This document shows positions 49,176-60,300 of a stretch of 64,000 nucleotides of DNA, piece by piece. The stretch lies in the NCBI RefSeq assembly GCF_019279795.1, contig NC_056725.1, forward strand, positions 1,748,282,126 through 1,748,346,125, given 5' to 3'. This DNA comes from Protopterus annectens. Lineage: Eukaryota; Chordata; Ceratodontiformes; Protopteridae. Numbering within the stretch: position 1 is the first letter of the stretch; each line of letters begins with the position of its first letter. Below the pieces are notes generated by a model that was not told where the DNA came from, ran no database searches, and worked only from the letters and a program-made list of their open reading frames with translations. Position numbers and translations under genes: made by a program.

Positions 49176-49209
49176 TCAAGCTTTGTAATGTAGGGTCTGT
49201 AAGTTGAGC

Positions 49210-49830
49210 CTATCTCAACTCTACATTTGTGACCTTCCCCTGCTCCTCTTCCACAGGAAGCCTAGTAACCTCCGATAGCTGTGCCTCACTGTCAATCTGG
49301 GTACTATCCCTCACCTCCATCCTTGCAGTCACTGTGTCCAAGGGAACATCAGTACCTACCAGCAGCTGTGGCTCACTTTCAGAGTTAATGCTACCAGATA
49401 GCTCCTTCTCTGAAACAGCCACACCACCAGCCCCAGCTTCTGGTATGTGATCTATCTTTATCTCTCCCAGGCTGCCGGACCTACATGCCTGTCTCCAAGC
49501 CTGACTGTATGTCACTGCATGCACACAAGATACTGCATCATCAAAGTCATTCCCTATCAGGACATCTGCAGGAATATCCTCAAACACACCTACCTGCATG
49601 CTTCCTCTTCCACCCTCCCAGTCAAGATGAACCCTGCTCAAAGGTATTTGGAATGGTGTCCCCTCCCAGAGCTGTAACTGGAGTAGACTGTCCAAACAAG
49701 CACTGCTCTTCTGTAACCATTGCAGACCTCATAATGTGTATATATCAGAATCTGTGTTTCTCTTAGCAATGATCTGTTTACCATCTACTAAGATGGGATA
49801 TAAATTTTGGTGATAGTTTAGCACCTCTGT
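49210..49830 (-). pseudogene. Gypsy protease and following linker
   Basis: Reading from 49830: YIPILVDGKQIIAKRNTDSD (the usual D-T-G reads N-T-D). Then LQLWEGTPFQIPLSRVHLDW and EDIPADVLIGNDFDDAVSCV (49695-49560), the flap and 'D.L.G.D' end of Gypsy protease. The acidic tail up to 49210 has no recognisable motif. Loss of the catalytic Asp indicates an inactive enzyme. Confidence 0.8.
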
Positions 49831-49882
49831 TTTTTCTAACAACTTACCACTGGCAGTTTATCATCCCCACTTGCAGGCTTCC

Positions 49883-50748
49883 TCACCTTTTGTTTTTCAG
49901 ACATTTGGCTGCAATGTGGCCCCTCTGGTTACATTTGAAACATCTAATCCCAAACCGTGTACTTGGACTAGTAGTTTCCCTTGTTACTGGTGTACTCTGT
50001 TGGACAGGTTTAGACTGCTTCCCATGGGTTCTCTTATGTCTGTGTGCAGCACTGGGTATATCTTTCTTATGCACTGGTGCTTGGCTTGCTAAGTAGAGAT
50101 CCCCTTTTCTCCCTAACTCCTCTGCAGAGTTACACTCTGCTAACCACATTCTCATGTCATCAGGCAAAGTACTGAGGACTTGTTCCTTCACCAAAAGTCT
50201 GCCAGTCCCTCAAAAGTGTGACCTGACACTTATTCATCCATCTGTGAAAGTAAGTACTTAAATCAGCAATATAATCATGTACACTTTTATCTGTCTTGTG
50301 TCTATGTTCATGAAACTTTTTTCTATAAGCTTCAGGTGTTAGTTTAAAACAGTCAAGAAGACATGTTTTAACTTTGCCAAAATTCAAACAGTCTACATCA
50401 GATAGTTTTGACATGGCCTGAACAGCTTTGCCATGGAGTAAGGGATTCAGAAGCTGAACCCAAAGCTCACAGTAATCAACATACTGTCTACATATGGTCT
50501 CAAATATATGAATAAAACTACCAGTCATCCCCATCCCTACTGAGATTTACAGCTTCTAGGGTCTGGTTATTCCCTTCCCCATTACCTCTTTGACCCCCTG
50601 GAAGGGTAAGAAGCTCCATTTCTTGCCAATGCTGCCTCTCATTTTCCTTGCCTTCTGAATGCCTCAGTCTCTCTGCTGATTGCATTTCAAGATGTTTGGC
50701 TTCCATTTCATATTGACACTGCTTCTCTTCAGTCTCCAGACATCGCAT
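49883..50748 (-). pseudogene. Gypsy gag with SCAN-like capsid and CCHC knuckle
   Basis: Frame 50748-50518 is a charged coiled coil (MRCLETEEKQCQYEMEAKHL...). Frame 50534-50160 carries the capsid: LNPLLHGKAVQAMSKLSDVD, then LLDCFKLTPEAYRKKFHEHR. Frame 50194-49883 continues LVKEQVLSTLPDDMRMWLAE and ends with the zinc knuckle CFKCNQRGHIAAKC (49942-49901). 'LTPE.YR..F' followed by 'EQ.L..LP.D...WL' is the pattern shared by Gmr1-like gag and the host SCAN domain. Frameshifts lie near 50525 and 50190. Confidence 0.85.
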
Positions 50749-50749
50749 T

Positions 50750-51447
50750 CTGTCCTTGTCCTCCAGTCGTTTGGTCTCCAGGTGCAGTCTCTCTAATTTC
50801 AGACTGATTTTCAGGTCCTCTGGGGAAAAGGTGGACTATCCTGTCTCAGCAGGTTGCATATCCCTAGCACCAAACCTGATATCCTCTGAACTGCTGGTCT
50901 GATCTGTGGCTGTAGCTAAGGCTGAGATCATTGCTTCCTTAGTCAGATTGACATGCACCAGTCCTCTGGCTTCACACTCCGTGGCCAACTGGTTCTTTGT
51001 CAGCTTACTGTAATCTTCTGCTGATATCTTTGCCTGCTGTCCCTGACTAATTAACTAACTAAAAATAAATAAAACTGTGGTGGACTGAGATTCTGTATGT
51101 TTACCTTATGGCTGTTGTGAGTGCACACCTTAATGACAGCTACCCACAGGCTACTGAAGTCCAGTTGAAAATCCCACTAAGCTGCAACCAGATATGTAAT
51201 GTCCAGTTAATATCCCAATGAACTGCCACCAGTATGTGAGGTCTGGTTTTAATATCCTGCCGAACTGCCACTAATATGTGACATCCCCTACTATCCTGGG
51301 TCAGTAACTAAGGAACTTCAATCCTCACTACTGACTCAATGAGACTGTCACTTAAACAGGAGTAATATTTCAAAATTTCCCCTAAGAGCACAACAGGAAC
51401 ATGCTCTGTAACCTGGGACTGGTCTCTATACCTCTGTCCACCCCTAA
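50750..51447 (-). other. Gypsy leader between 5' LTR and gag
   Basis: Contains further coiled-coil-like gag N-terminal sequence near 50750-50830 (minus strand) and a non-coding part up to the LTR. The primer-binding site would begin at 51447 (minus strand ttaggggtggacagagg); I could not match it to a tRNA. Confidence 0.5.
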
Positions 51448-51805
51448 CGTAACTCCTTATTACACACTCCAGAGCAATGTGTCCAAGTTTAAGATCTCTG
51501 ATACACTCGCATTTAAATAAATTAAATCTCACACATCCAAACACATCTGGGAAAACCTGACACATTTCCAGCTGTGTCCCTTCCCCCAAATTATATGGTA
51601 AGATGCTGCAACCAATCAGAGCGTTTACATGCCCATTCAAAGGGATGTCCAATTAAAATTTGATATCAAAACAAACGGTAGCATATGACCTAAAGCAGCC
51701 AGGCTTTCAGAGTGGCCCGGGAATTATCAAAGTGGGTATAAGCACTTTGAAATCATGAAAAAATACACTAATTGACCAGCCAAAATGTAAGATAATAAAT
51801 ATATT

Positions 51806-51843
51806 TAGTGTGTGTTGTGTCTTTCTGCTTTTCCTGGTTAGTA
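51806..51843 (-). mobile_element. SINE tail fragment (about 38 bp) in the LTR
   Basis: gtgtcttt.tgcttttcctggttag is absent from the other LTR and matches the 3' end of the SINE at 62832-63066 (gtgtcttttggcttttcctg, then gttag). A very short 3'-end insertion. Confidence 0.7.
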
Positions 51844-52089
51844 GTGGGAAAAAAAAATGATTAAAAATGTAAAACAGTAATTCAGTAAACAAACAGAATT
51901 CAATCACCAGGTAAATGAAATTAATACTGAAGGATACAAATCCAACATTTAGAAAAACTGACTAATTAGCTATAATTTGCTGTCTAACTGAAGAACACTG
52001 TCCCTGATCTAAACTAAATATTACAACAGAGCAAAGGCAAGCTTAGAGTTATTGATGAGTCCTTTGGATATCCACTGATCAGTACAACT

Positions 52090-52371
52090 AAAGCTACTCA
52101 ATGTATTTTTAATCCTGAAGGTAATATGTTGTTACTACCTGTATATACATACTTGCATGGATTTACAAGTCTCAAGCGTTATGTGATTGCTGTATTGCTT
52201 TGTCTGTAACCTGTGTGTAATTGCCATCCACTAATTGTTCTAATAATTGTATGCGCACATGTACCTTGGAGCTTTACTCCCCGGGACTCCACTGAAAATG
52301 GGCATTCATCCAGTTGGACCATCCCGGTTAACAAATGTAAAACAAATAAACTGTAAACTATGAAGTTAACT
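52090..52371 (+). mobile_element. LINE-Y 3' end inserted in the LTR
   Basis: Absent from the other LTR. Ends with ctccccgggactccactgaa...ccatcccggttaacaaatg then taaaacaaataaa, a 3' end shared (inverted) with 43925-43995. Only the 3' UTR is present. Confidence 0.75.
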
Positions 52372-52702
52372 CAACTGTGAACTGAACTGAACAACAACTG
52401 CTTAAACTGTCTTCAGCAGGCTCTTTTATAAACCAGGCTAACTGTCTTAACTGTTACTGTTCATATTTTCATTTCACTCTTTGAAAATAAAAACAGCATT
52501 TTTGAAAGTTCTGTCCTGTCAACAGTGTCTGAAAGAATACACAGAGCAACCGGAAACATTCCAGTGACATCATCTGAAGATTAATTGACACTGACACAGC
52601 TTGCATTTAGAATCTTCTTCACAAACATCCGCAGTTAAACATGTAAAAGGACACTCTTCAATTTTTAAAACATCCTGTACAAACAGAGTGTTAATCAACA
52701 TC

Positions 52703-53056
52703 CTGGATTCACTCCACTGCATTCAGCACATCGGGTGAGTGCCCTGCAGCACTTGTTCTTTCCATAGCAGGTATGGGTTTTCTGGGATCGGGTTGCTAGC
52801 CCAAGGCCCAACCCTCCTCAGAGGGTGCACCATACACTCGCATGCACACACTCACACCTAGAGCCAATTTAGTGTGTCCAATCCCACCTACTGCATGTCT
52901 TTGGAATGTGGGAGGAAAACCAGAGCACCCAGAGGAAACCCACATGAGGTTGCAGGGAGGACATGCTGAGTCCACACAGAAGGCACCCCAGCTGAGAATC
53001 AAACCAGGAAACCTCTTGCTGTGAGGCGACAACTCTAACCGCTACACCACTGTGCC
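52703..53056 (-). mobile_element. tRNA-derived SINE (V-SINE type) in the LTR
   Basis: An exact 11-bp duplication ttaatcaacat flanks it (52692-52702 and 53057-53067). On the minus strand it reads atggcacagtggtgtagcgg (A box region) and ggtttgattctc (B box), then a conserved body gtgctctggttttcctccca followed by cattccaaagacatgcag, the well-known central region of V-SINE-type elements. It has no coding capacity and was inserted after the LTR formed. Confidence 0.85.
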
Positions 53057-54699
53057 ATCCATTAATCAACATACAAGAACGAACTTACAATACCGTAGCT
53101 AGTCACACTGGCATATATTACACAGGTTAATCTGAAATTATGTACAAAGCTTCAGCCAGACATGCTAGCACAGATGACAGTGTCTTATTTCTTCACATGT
53201 ACCATGACAATAACCATCCTTAGGCTCTACCAACCTTTTCAAGGAGATCAAGGCCTGTAAGTCTCAGAAATGTATTTTAGTGCACTCGCTCATTTGTTTC
53301 AACTACATTTGAAGGCCTTTTGAAGGCTAACGTAGAGTCACGTTGCTTAACATGCAAAGGTAGTCTAATCCAGAGCAGGGGAGTCACTTGGTAATGAACC
53401 TATTTCTCCATTTAGTTGGCTACAGTATTTGATATAATAAGAAAAAGGAGGTGACTGGTAATGGGATCTCCTGAGGGCATTGAAATCAAGGCACAGTCTC
53501 CCCTCAAGAGCCCATATGATAAAGTACAGGCACAGTGATTCCAGCCTTTCCTTTTAACTAACATTTTTGAGGCCTGAGATCTGCATTTTTTGTGTCTAGT
53601 GAGATACATAAAGGGAACATTATATTCTATAATGAGACTAAGCAAGGCAGAGAGTACATGGGAACAGTAACTTCCCTGGTTTTAGAAAATATGCACTTTG
53701 TGATTAATTGTGAGATATAGAAGGATTTTCTGACTACAGTTGCTACAGCCCAGGTGCCCAGCCAAGTCCCTAATCACAGACTCCATGGAGAGTGTGGTGT
53801 CATTGATACAGTAGGTAGTAGGAATTTGTTGTTTTCTGAAAGCAGTGATACTGCATTTCATAGCATTTACTTTGAGCCCTTTTTTTAGTGCACCATTAGT
53901 TAATGTGTGCTTGTCCCATTTGAAGGGTGTTGGTATCATTGGTTGATTTAACTGCTATGCCCAGCTTACAATCATTGGCTAAGCTAGTCATCCAGAGATC
54001 CTTGTTTAGGACATAGAAATAAATAACTACCAAAAAGGAGGGGGCCTAGAACTGAACTCTGGGGAATACCACTAGTCATGTTTTTCCTAAATGAGAAGAT
54101 ATCACTGACCCTGCCAACATGTGTTCTGTCCTTTAAACAGTTTGCAGTTCATCTTTCCACATAGGAATCACTGTTTTAGCTTATTAACAATCCTGCTATG
54201 TGGTGTTGTGCTATACATCTTTTACCATGTTCAAGTAGGCAGCATGAACAGTGTGATCACTGTCCGCTGCTTGCATGTTATTTTCAAAGAAGCTCACCAG
54301 ATTTAGCCGGTATGACCTGCCTTTAACAAATCTTAATTGTTGTGGGTCAAGCTTGATCAAATTTTTACTGTCCTGGTTTATGAATTCAGTGATGTGTTTT
54401 GTGGGTTACAAATAGAACTAGCAAGGCTAATAGGTCTCTAGTTACCTGGATCAATAATAGGGCCACCTTTGTGAGGGGGCATTACAGCTGCAGTGAGCTA
54501 TGGCGCAGGAGCATATTCTGCTGCAAGGTTTAGATTGAACAACTTGAGGAGATCAGCAAGAGCCCGCTTGACAAGATTTATTAGACAACCCAGTAATGTT
54601 GTTGGGAACCACTGAAGAGGTGCATTTTTTTCTTGGAGAGTGTTTTAATGATCTGATTCTGTGGCAATCATTTCAGTAATTTTGAAAAAATTGCATTGG

Positions 54700-57055
54700 A
54701 GCAAAATGCCATTCAAAATGCAGACTCCAATATAAATGTATGAACTATGTTATGAACCCAGTTATCAAGATTTTTTAAATAGATATAATAATTTAGACTG
54801 TCTAATTAATAGTGAGTTTATTCCACATACACATCATAGAATGTGATACTTTGTTCTAGCAACAGTTCTACGTCTTCCAATTTTAAATGAATAGTTACAC
54901 CCCTAGTAATTTGAATAGAATCTCTAAGCTTAATGTTTATTAATAATCAGAGCTCCTCATTCCTTAATGCTCCATAAGCTAGACACCACTTTCCTCACAT
55001 AAACCTATAACATATGGAAAAAAGACCTTAAATTTACAGTCTAGCTTGATATGGAAGAATTTTCAACCCATAAATTCTTTGTAAATTTCCTCTGTATTCC
55101 TTCCAAACATATATGCACAAAACATCACATTATATTCAATAATAGGTCAAACATATGCAATAAATATTTTTAAATAATTCTTTATTCCCTGAAATAAAGT
55201 TCTTAAAAATTAAGGATACAACTTTGAGCATTTCCATTGTAATTACTTGAACGTGTGATCAAAATTTTGAATTATTACAAATTCTAATGTCCAAATCATT
55301 ATATTCTAACTAATTTGAGAAAACTGTGGTTCCTAATTTCACCTCAACAACCAAACTAGGTGTGTCAGAGTAATGGAACCCCACATTTATTTTTATTAAT
55401 ATATAGCCTATTGTAATTTAACCAAAATGCTACTTTACTCAAATGCAGATTAAGTTCTTCTGTATTCCTTGATGATATTATAACTTGTTCAGATCTGATA
55501 TCATCTGCATATTTTGCTGTGCAGATAGACGAATACTTTGGTATCTGAGAAAAAAATATATTTTAAATAACACTGGACAAAATACTGAGCCTTGTAGGAC
55601 CTTTATGTATCTCAGCCCAATTAGATAAGTCTTAATTCTGTCTGTCCCTCCGACTCAGCCAGTTTAAAACCCAGCATATAATCTATGGATTTATCAGCTT
55701 TTCATGCATTATATCAATAATTAGATTTTGAGGAATACTGTCAAAAGCCTGATGAAGATCAATATACACAACAACAGATAAACCCTGATCCAAGTTCAAA
55801 GTGGGTTCATATTATATGATAGAAAGCTAGAAGTAGCGAACGATGTATAATCGAACTCAAATGCATGAAACCACAACATTTTGAAGGAACAGATCAGCAA
55901 ATTTTTTCACAGGGAAAAAATGTGCTTCTTCCAAAAAAAACCCAAAACAAACAAAAGAAAAGAATGTACAGGCAACATAAAGTGTGTGTGGGGGGGCTGT
56001 GCCCCCCTCCACCTTAAATATACCAACTCCGAGATCGGACCACAGTGAAGAAAACAGCAAAGTCTGGAGAACAGCCTGGGAAAAAAATCACTGATCCATT
56101 CCTTTGATATTCTGTGGTTTTGTGCATTTAGGTTTGACAAATGAGCGTTCGCTATTTCTAGCATTCACGTAATAGGAACCCGTTCAAAGTAACAGGCTCA
56201 TAAAAAGTTGTCATATTAGTAAATGTTGATCTATTGTAGGTAAACCCATGCTGAGGCAGATCCAACAAACACTCCTTTAAATCAGAAGTCTAAACAGATA
56301 GTAAACATCTGCCAAAACTCTTACCCCCACCAATGGATTTAGACTAAAACTGGCCTATAATTAGAGATATTATCCACCGAACCACCTTTGTGAATAGGTA
56401 TAACATCTGCACAATTCCAGCTTATAGAGACATAGCCATGACATAACACTGTATTTAAAGAAAGATGCAATAATTTTAGAAATATATTTAGCATAAGTAA
56501 CCCAAAATCCTGGTAAGTTGTCAGGACTTGGAGAACTATCCTGTCTTATGCAGCCCAGCGATTTTATTACAGTGTCCAAACTAAGAAATGGGCATTAGTA
56601 AATATCCTCTAAGGTATTCCTAACAAAACAATTGACCCTATTTGTGGACTCACTCACAAGAAAATGTTTATTCAGCAACTCATCCAATTCTGCTCCTTCA
56701 TGTAATACTTTTGTATTCACAATAATAGGACCCACTCCATGTTTTTTCATCTTTAACTTTCTGAACATAAGAATAATATTTCTTTGTTGAGATATTAGGC
56801 AAAATATGTTCTTCATACTCACATTTTTCAGTAACGAGCTCTTCAATTTCCTACTAAATTATAAGCTCTTATAGCTGTAGCAGTCTTGTATATTTTCCTT
56901 ATACTAAATATCTTCCTTTTTTTTTTCAATAGTTTAGAATGTGTTTTGCTCCCCCGAGGGAGTGAGTAGGTCTCATATTTACAAGCTATAGTTTGTCTGC
57001 AGTGATTTAAATGTTCACAGCATGTGCACTCAAAACTATTCCACATACTAACCAA
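54700..57055 (-). mobile_element. LINE-X, inserted in CR1-C and itself carrying MITE C
   Basis: From right: EN-RT linker with Lys-rich SKLLKKKRKIFSIRKIYKTA (about 56960-56900) and GVGPIIVNTKVLHEG. RT start SPSPDNLPGFWVTYAKYISK (56535-56475) with a following 'IPIHKGGSVDNISNYRPV'-like block across frames near 56400-56350. Beyond MITE C, AKYADDI (YADD near 55505), then NYNRLYINKNKC. An AT-rich Jockey-superfamily LINE distinct from CR1. Many stops. Confidence 0.7.
55803..56181. mobile_element. MITE C (379 bp) with exact 9-bp target duplication
   Basis: gttcaaagt flanks both ends (55794-55802 and 56182-56190). The TIRs are gggttcatattatatgatag... and ...ctattacgtgaatgc-type complement, matching over about 42 bp including gctagaa.tagcgaacg. 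The core at 55983-56060 has a G-run/C-run hairpin (gggggggctgtgcccccc) and cttaaataccaact-type sequence: cttaaatataccaactccga then gatcg. Same family as MITE B, inverted relative to it. Confidence 0.9.
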
Positions 57056-57234
57056 ATCATCAAGACTTCTGATAGGTAGAGCAAATGTGTTTATGAGCTC
57101 AGCTGTACTTAAAGGTTTGGGAGAGAGTGATTCAGGGGTGTCTGAAGTGGGGAGAGAAATTTGCAGAAACTTATTTGCTAGTACATTGGCAATGTCTTTA
57201 GCATTGGAATAGGAGGCTCCATTATGGTAATTTG

Positions 57235-58480
57235 AAGTGATTCCCCCTAGTGAGATGGAGAAGGAGGAACCAGTACTGCCTGGGCCAAAGGGAGTTGTCA
57301 GCTTGTCCCTCTGGATCTTCAGGAGAACTTTTGGGATCAAGGCAAAGAGTGGGAAGCTGTAGAGGAATTCCCCCCATCCCCCAGGCCTGGTAGCAAGGGG
57401 TCCTGGAGCAGAACAATCTGAGTTCTCTGTTCTGATTGCAGGCAAAAAGATCTGTTTGAGGAGTACCCTACTTGTGAGCTGTGTCCAGAAAAAAACTCTG
57501 TGTAGCATCCATTTCTGAGGGTCTTCTCTGGATCTGTTGAGGGGGGGGTCTGTGAGGGCATTATTATTTGACATTATGTAAACCACCTGTAGGGACAGGT
57601 TTCTTTTTATGGCTGTGTCCTGTGCCATCAGAGCTAGCCTGCAGTGCTGGAAAGACTTGGTGCCCTAACGTTTGTTGATGTACCACATGACAGGTGTTGT
57701 CTGTGAATGCTTTAGAGGGCCTGGGCTCCAAAGGTGAGATAGTACATGTAGGGCTTAGAAAATGTCTTTCTTCTCCTTTTCATTGATGTGTACCTCAATT
57801 TCACTGGGGGATCACTGTCTCTGAAGTGTTGGGGAGCCTGTTCATGCCAAACAAACCAGGTCAGATGAGTCTGTATGGAGGTTTTGGGTGGATATGGATG
57901 GAAAGAAGGGAACTTCTGTATTGAGTTACATCTGAGAGATCCACCATTCCAGTTCCTTGTTCAGAAAGGTAAAAGAGAAATTTGAAATTCCATAGGGTGA
58001 CAGTGTTGAGATCAAAGGCACTTCAAGTATCACAGGATCTTCCTCATGTGTAATCTGGTATAAGACTATCAGAATTGTGGCTGACGTGCACTAGGAATGT
58101 TAGATGCTCTCTTACTGGGGTTGTAAATAGGGGGAGAGCAGGGACTGGAAGTAAGTGGTCAGAGAGAACTTTCCCCTGCCGGAGTCTGGGAAGACATTGC
58201 ACTCTGAAGACGTGCAAACTGTTTCTAAGTACAGGTTTCTTTCTGTTACTTTATCCCATGCAATGAGTGCCAGCCAAAGCACCTGGTAAAACTTGGTGAC
58301 CCTCTCAAGTTTGACATATCAAATGACAAAGGAGTTGTCTGTAAATACCTTCAGGGGGCCTAGGCTCCAGAGGTGAGGATAGGTTTGGAAGGATGATTAA
58401 TTTGGTATCTAGAAAATGATGCAAGAAAAATATGTTTGAAATCTTGCATGATTTTGCCTGCAGAGTTTTAGTATTCAGTC
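57235..58480 (-). pseudogene. DIRS copy 2 RNase H region, duplicated
   Basis: One RNase H segment reads LWSPGPLKHSQTTPVMWYIN (about 57735-57665); another reads PLKVFTDNSFVIWYVKLERV (about 58360-58300). Both are followed by similar sequence. The distal part includes REDPQKWMLHRVFF and QIFLPAIRTENSDCSAPGP. Stops interrupt both. Confidence 0.75.
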
Positions 58481-58499
58481 TGCAACCTAGAAAATATCT

Positions 58500-59135
58500 T
58501 GGGACAGTGTCAGAGGAAACCTCCTGGGGATGGGGTGAATCCCAGTCTTTCCAGTAAAGACATAGTGAATTTGAGATGCAACAGTGGAGTTTCCTAGCAT
58601 GAGGTCAAGATTAGAAGGTCATCCAGGTAGGGGAAAATTTTAACCTTCTTGGTTCTGCAGAAGGCAGTAGCTTGGGCTAGGTACTTTGTAAAGACTCTTG
58701 TAGACAATCCAGATGGTAAAGCAGAGAACTAAAATTGCTCTGAAGAGACAAACCTCAAGAGTTTCCTGCTGGCAAAGTGAATAAGGATGTACATGTCTGC
58801 ATCCTTCAGATCAAGAGTGACTGGGAAAACCTTGGGAAGTGTTCAAGAGAAGATAGGTCTGAAGAGAGCATCTTGAAAGATGAAACTTCCAAAAAGGTGT
58901 TGAAGTTTGACAAATCCAGAATGAGCTTTCAAGTTCCAGCCTTACTGGTGACCAGGAAGAGTCTTGAGTAGAAACCTTTTCCCTGGCCATGATGAAGAGC
59001 TGGTTCTATAGTACCCTGGGAGAGAAGATCCTGAACTAAGAGGGGATGAGATTGACTGTGGGGGAGGGGGATAACTTCTTTTGAATAGGGGTGTTCTTTC
59101 CAAGACATTTTGTAACTATATTGTATGATGGACAA
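58500..59135 (-). pseudogene. DIRS copy 2 reverse transcriptase
   Basis: VQDLLSQGTIEPALHHGQGK then GFYSRLFLV corresponds to 'LLQAQGTIEKV...EGFYSRMFLVP' in copy 1. Downstream come a Lys-Asp-Ala-type block near 58800 (KDADMYILIHF) and VKIFPYLDDLLIL. Frames shift several times. Confidence 0.8.
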
Positions 59136-59349
59136 AACCCATTTTTAGTGATACAGTCCAAGGCTTGTTGGCAAATACTGTCTTTGGGATAATGGAACCT
59201 TTGGAGTGATGCAGGAGGAGGGCAGAAATGGTCAGATAATAGTGTTTTTTTTTCTGAAAAAAAGAGGCTTTTCCACACTTGAATTCCCACTGTGGTTTTT
59301 CCTGGTATACTTTGTTTTTTACCCTTTTGAGGGGGCCTTTTTTCCCCAC

Positions 59350-60300
59350 AACAAATGTAGTAGGTTTTAAAGGATAATTCCTTTAGTATCTAGAGAATGC
59401 AAGAAAAATCTATTTGAAATTCTGCATGATTTTGCCTCTTTTCCTGCAGGGGTTTTAGAGAGTTCAGTAGCTGAAGGACCAAAAAAGTTCCCTATGAAAA
59501 GAAGAGTCCACTAATTTGGCCTTGACATCTTCAGGGAGGGACTGAAGGTGAAGCCAAGCAAGCCTGCAGATGACTGAACTGGTGACTGCAACCCTGGAGG
59601 AAGCCTCCATAGAATCATAGCTGCATTTAATGGAGTGTCTGGCTACTTGAGTGGCATTATTGAGCATGTTAGTTCAGATTAGTTCAGTTAGATGTTGGTT
59701 CAGAGTCCTCAATGTCAGTAAGAGTCTTAATCAGGTTTTTCAGAAGAAATTATAAATACTTATTCGTCTTTGGTAGTTTAGTGCTCTAAATGCCAGGATG
59801 GCAGAGGTGTAGACTTCTTTGCCATACCTGTTGAAGGCCCTACTTGTCTCTAATAGATGACAGCATATTGGATGCAGGGAGGAGTTTGCTGGCCTTATCT
59901 CTGTTGAGAAAAAAAGCTGAGGGGTCTACTACAGGACATTTGTAAAGGAATTTCATCTTTTCTGGGATCTTGTAGAACCTGTCTGGTTTCTTGGGTACTG
60001 GTGGCTGAGGGCCTAAGCTAATAGACGTGGAGTCGAAAGCATCCAAGAAGGTTTGCAGGATAAGGGGAACAGCTGAAGGTTTAGGGACCCCTTACTTCCA
60101 ATAATTCATAGTACCTTTTCTATACACCTGTGACTTGTTTAGTGTCCCACTCGAAGTGTTGCATCATCCTGGTGATAGCTTCATGAAAGAAAATCTCTTC
60201 AAATGGGGAATCTGATGACAAGGTATCCTTTATCCTCATCAGCTAAGGCCAAGTTGTCCAAGAGAATGCATTTGTGAGGAATAAACCTCTGCCTGACTTG
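59350..60300 (-). pseudogene. DIRS copy 2 gag-like ORF
   Basis: Pieces: SDSPFEEIFFHEAITRMMQH near 60215; PPVPKKPDRFYKIPEKMKFL in frame 60046-59840; SRVAVTSSVICRLAWLHLQS in frame 59667-59464; NPCRKRGKIMQNFK near 59440. The 'PKKPDRFY' and 'AWL.LQ.LPEDV..KL.D' blocks are typical of DIRS ORF1. Not intact. Confidence 0.75.

Larger units (their letters stand above)
46620..53195 (-). mobile_element. Gmr1-like Ty3/Gypsy LTR retrotransposon
   Basis: Two related LTRs flank minus-strand gag, protease, integrase, RT end and RNase H. The order gag-PR-IN-RT-RH differs from ordinary Gypsy elements (IN last) and is the known arrangement of the Gmr1-like clade, whose gag is also the proposed source of the SCAN domain. 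An internal deletion appears to have removed the end of IN and most of RT. The 5' LTR (right) carries three later insertions. No matching target-site duplication was seen. Confidence 0.85.
51448..53195 (-). repeat. 5' LTR of the Gypsy element, with three insertions
   Basis: Aligns with 46620-47668 from gtaactccttatta to gatgacagtgtct..tttcttca. It is about 700 bp longer because of inserts at 51806-51843, 52090-52371 and 52703-53056 (plus an 11-bp duplication). Removing these leaves about 1060 bp, close to the other LTR. Confidence 0.85.
53200..57234 (-). mobile_element. CR1-type LINE copy C, split by LINE-X
   Basis: Right piece 57060-57234 is the EN-RT linker (SYSNAKDIANVLANKFLQIS, like TEPTDIANILADRFSANF in copy B). 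Left piece 54680-53200 is RT and C-terminus: HGLKLNAKK-like KGLKVNAMKCSITAFRKQQI, then LIIEYNVPFMYLTRH, then LLRGDCAL. The pieces match the order of copy B if the intervening 54700-57055 is an insertion. Much more diverged than copies A and B. Confidence 0.75.
57235..60300 (-). mobile_element. DIRS retrotransposon, copy 2, rearranged
   Basis: Right to left: gag (60300-59350), RT (59135-58500), RNase H region (58390-57300). Gag shows LGPQPPVPKKPDRFYKIPEK and CRLAWLHLQSLPEDVKAKLV. RT shows GFYSRLFLV (58990) and YLDDLLIL (58635-58612). The recombinase and terminal repeats are missing; the copy ends at CR1-C near 57235. Two internal duplications (see findings) scramble it. An open frame at 57628-56843 runs from DIRS into CR1/LINE-X by chance. 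Confidence 0.85.

Noticed and set aside
56843..57628. 261-aa open frame that could be a fusion gene
   Set aside because: It runs from DIRS RNase H into CR1 linker and then LINE-X in one frame by chance; the parts belong to different elements.
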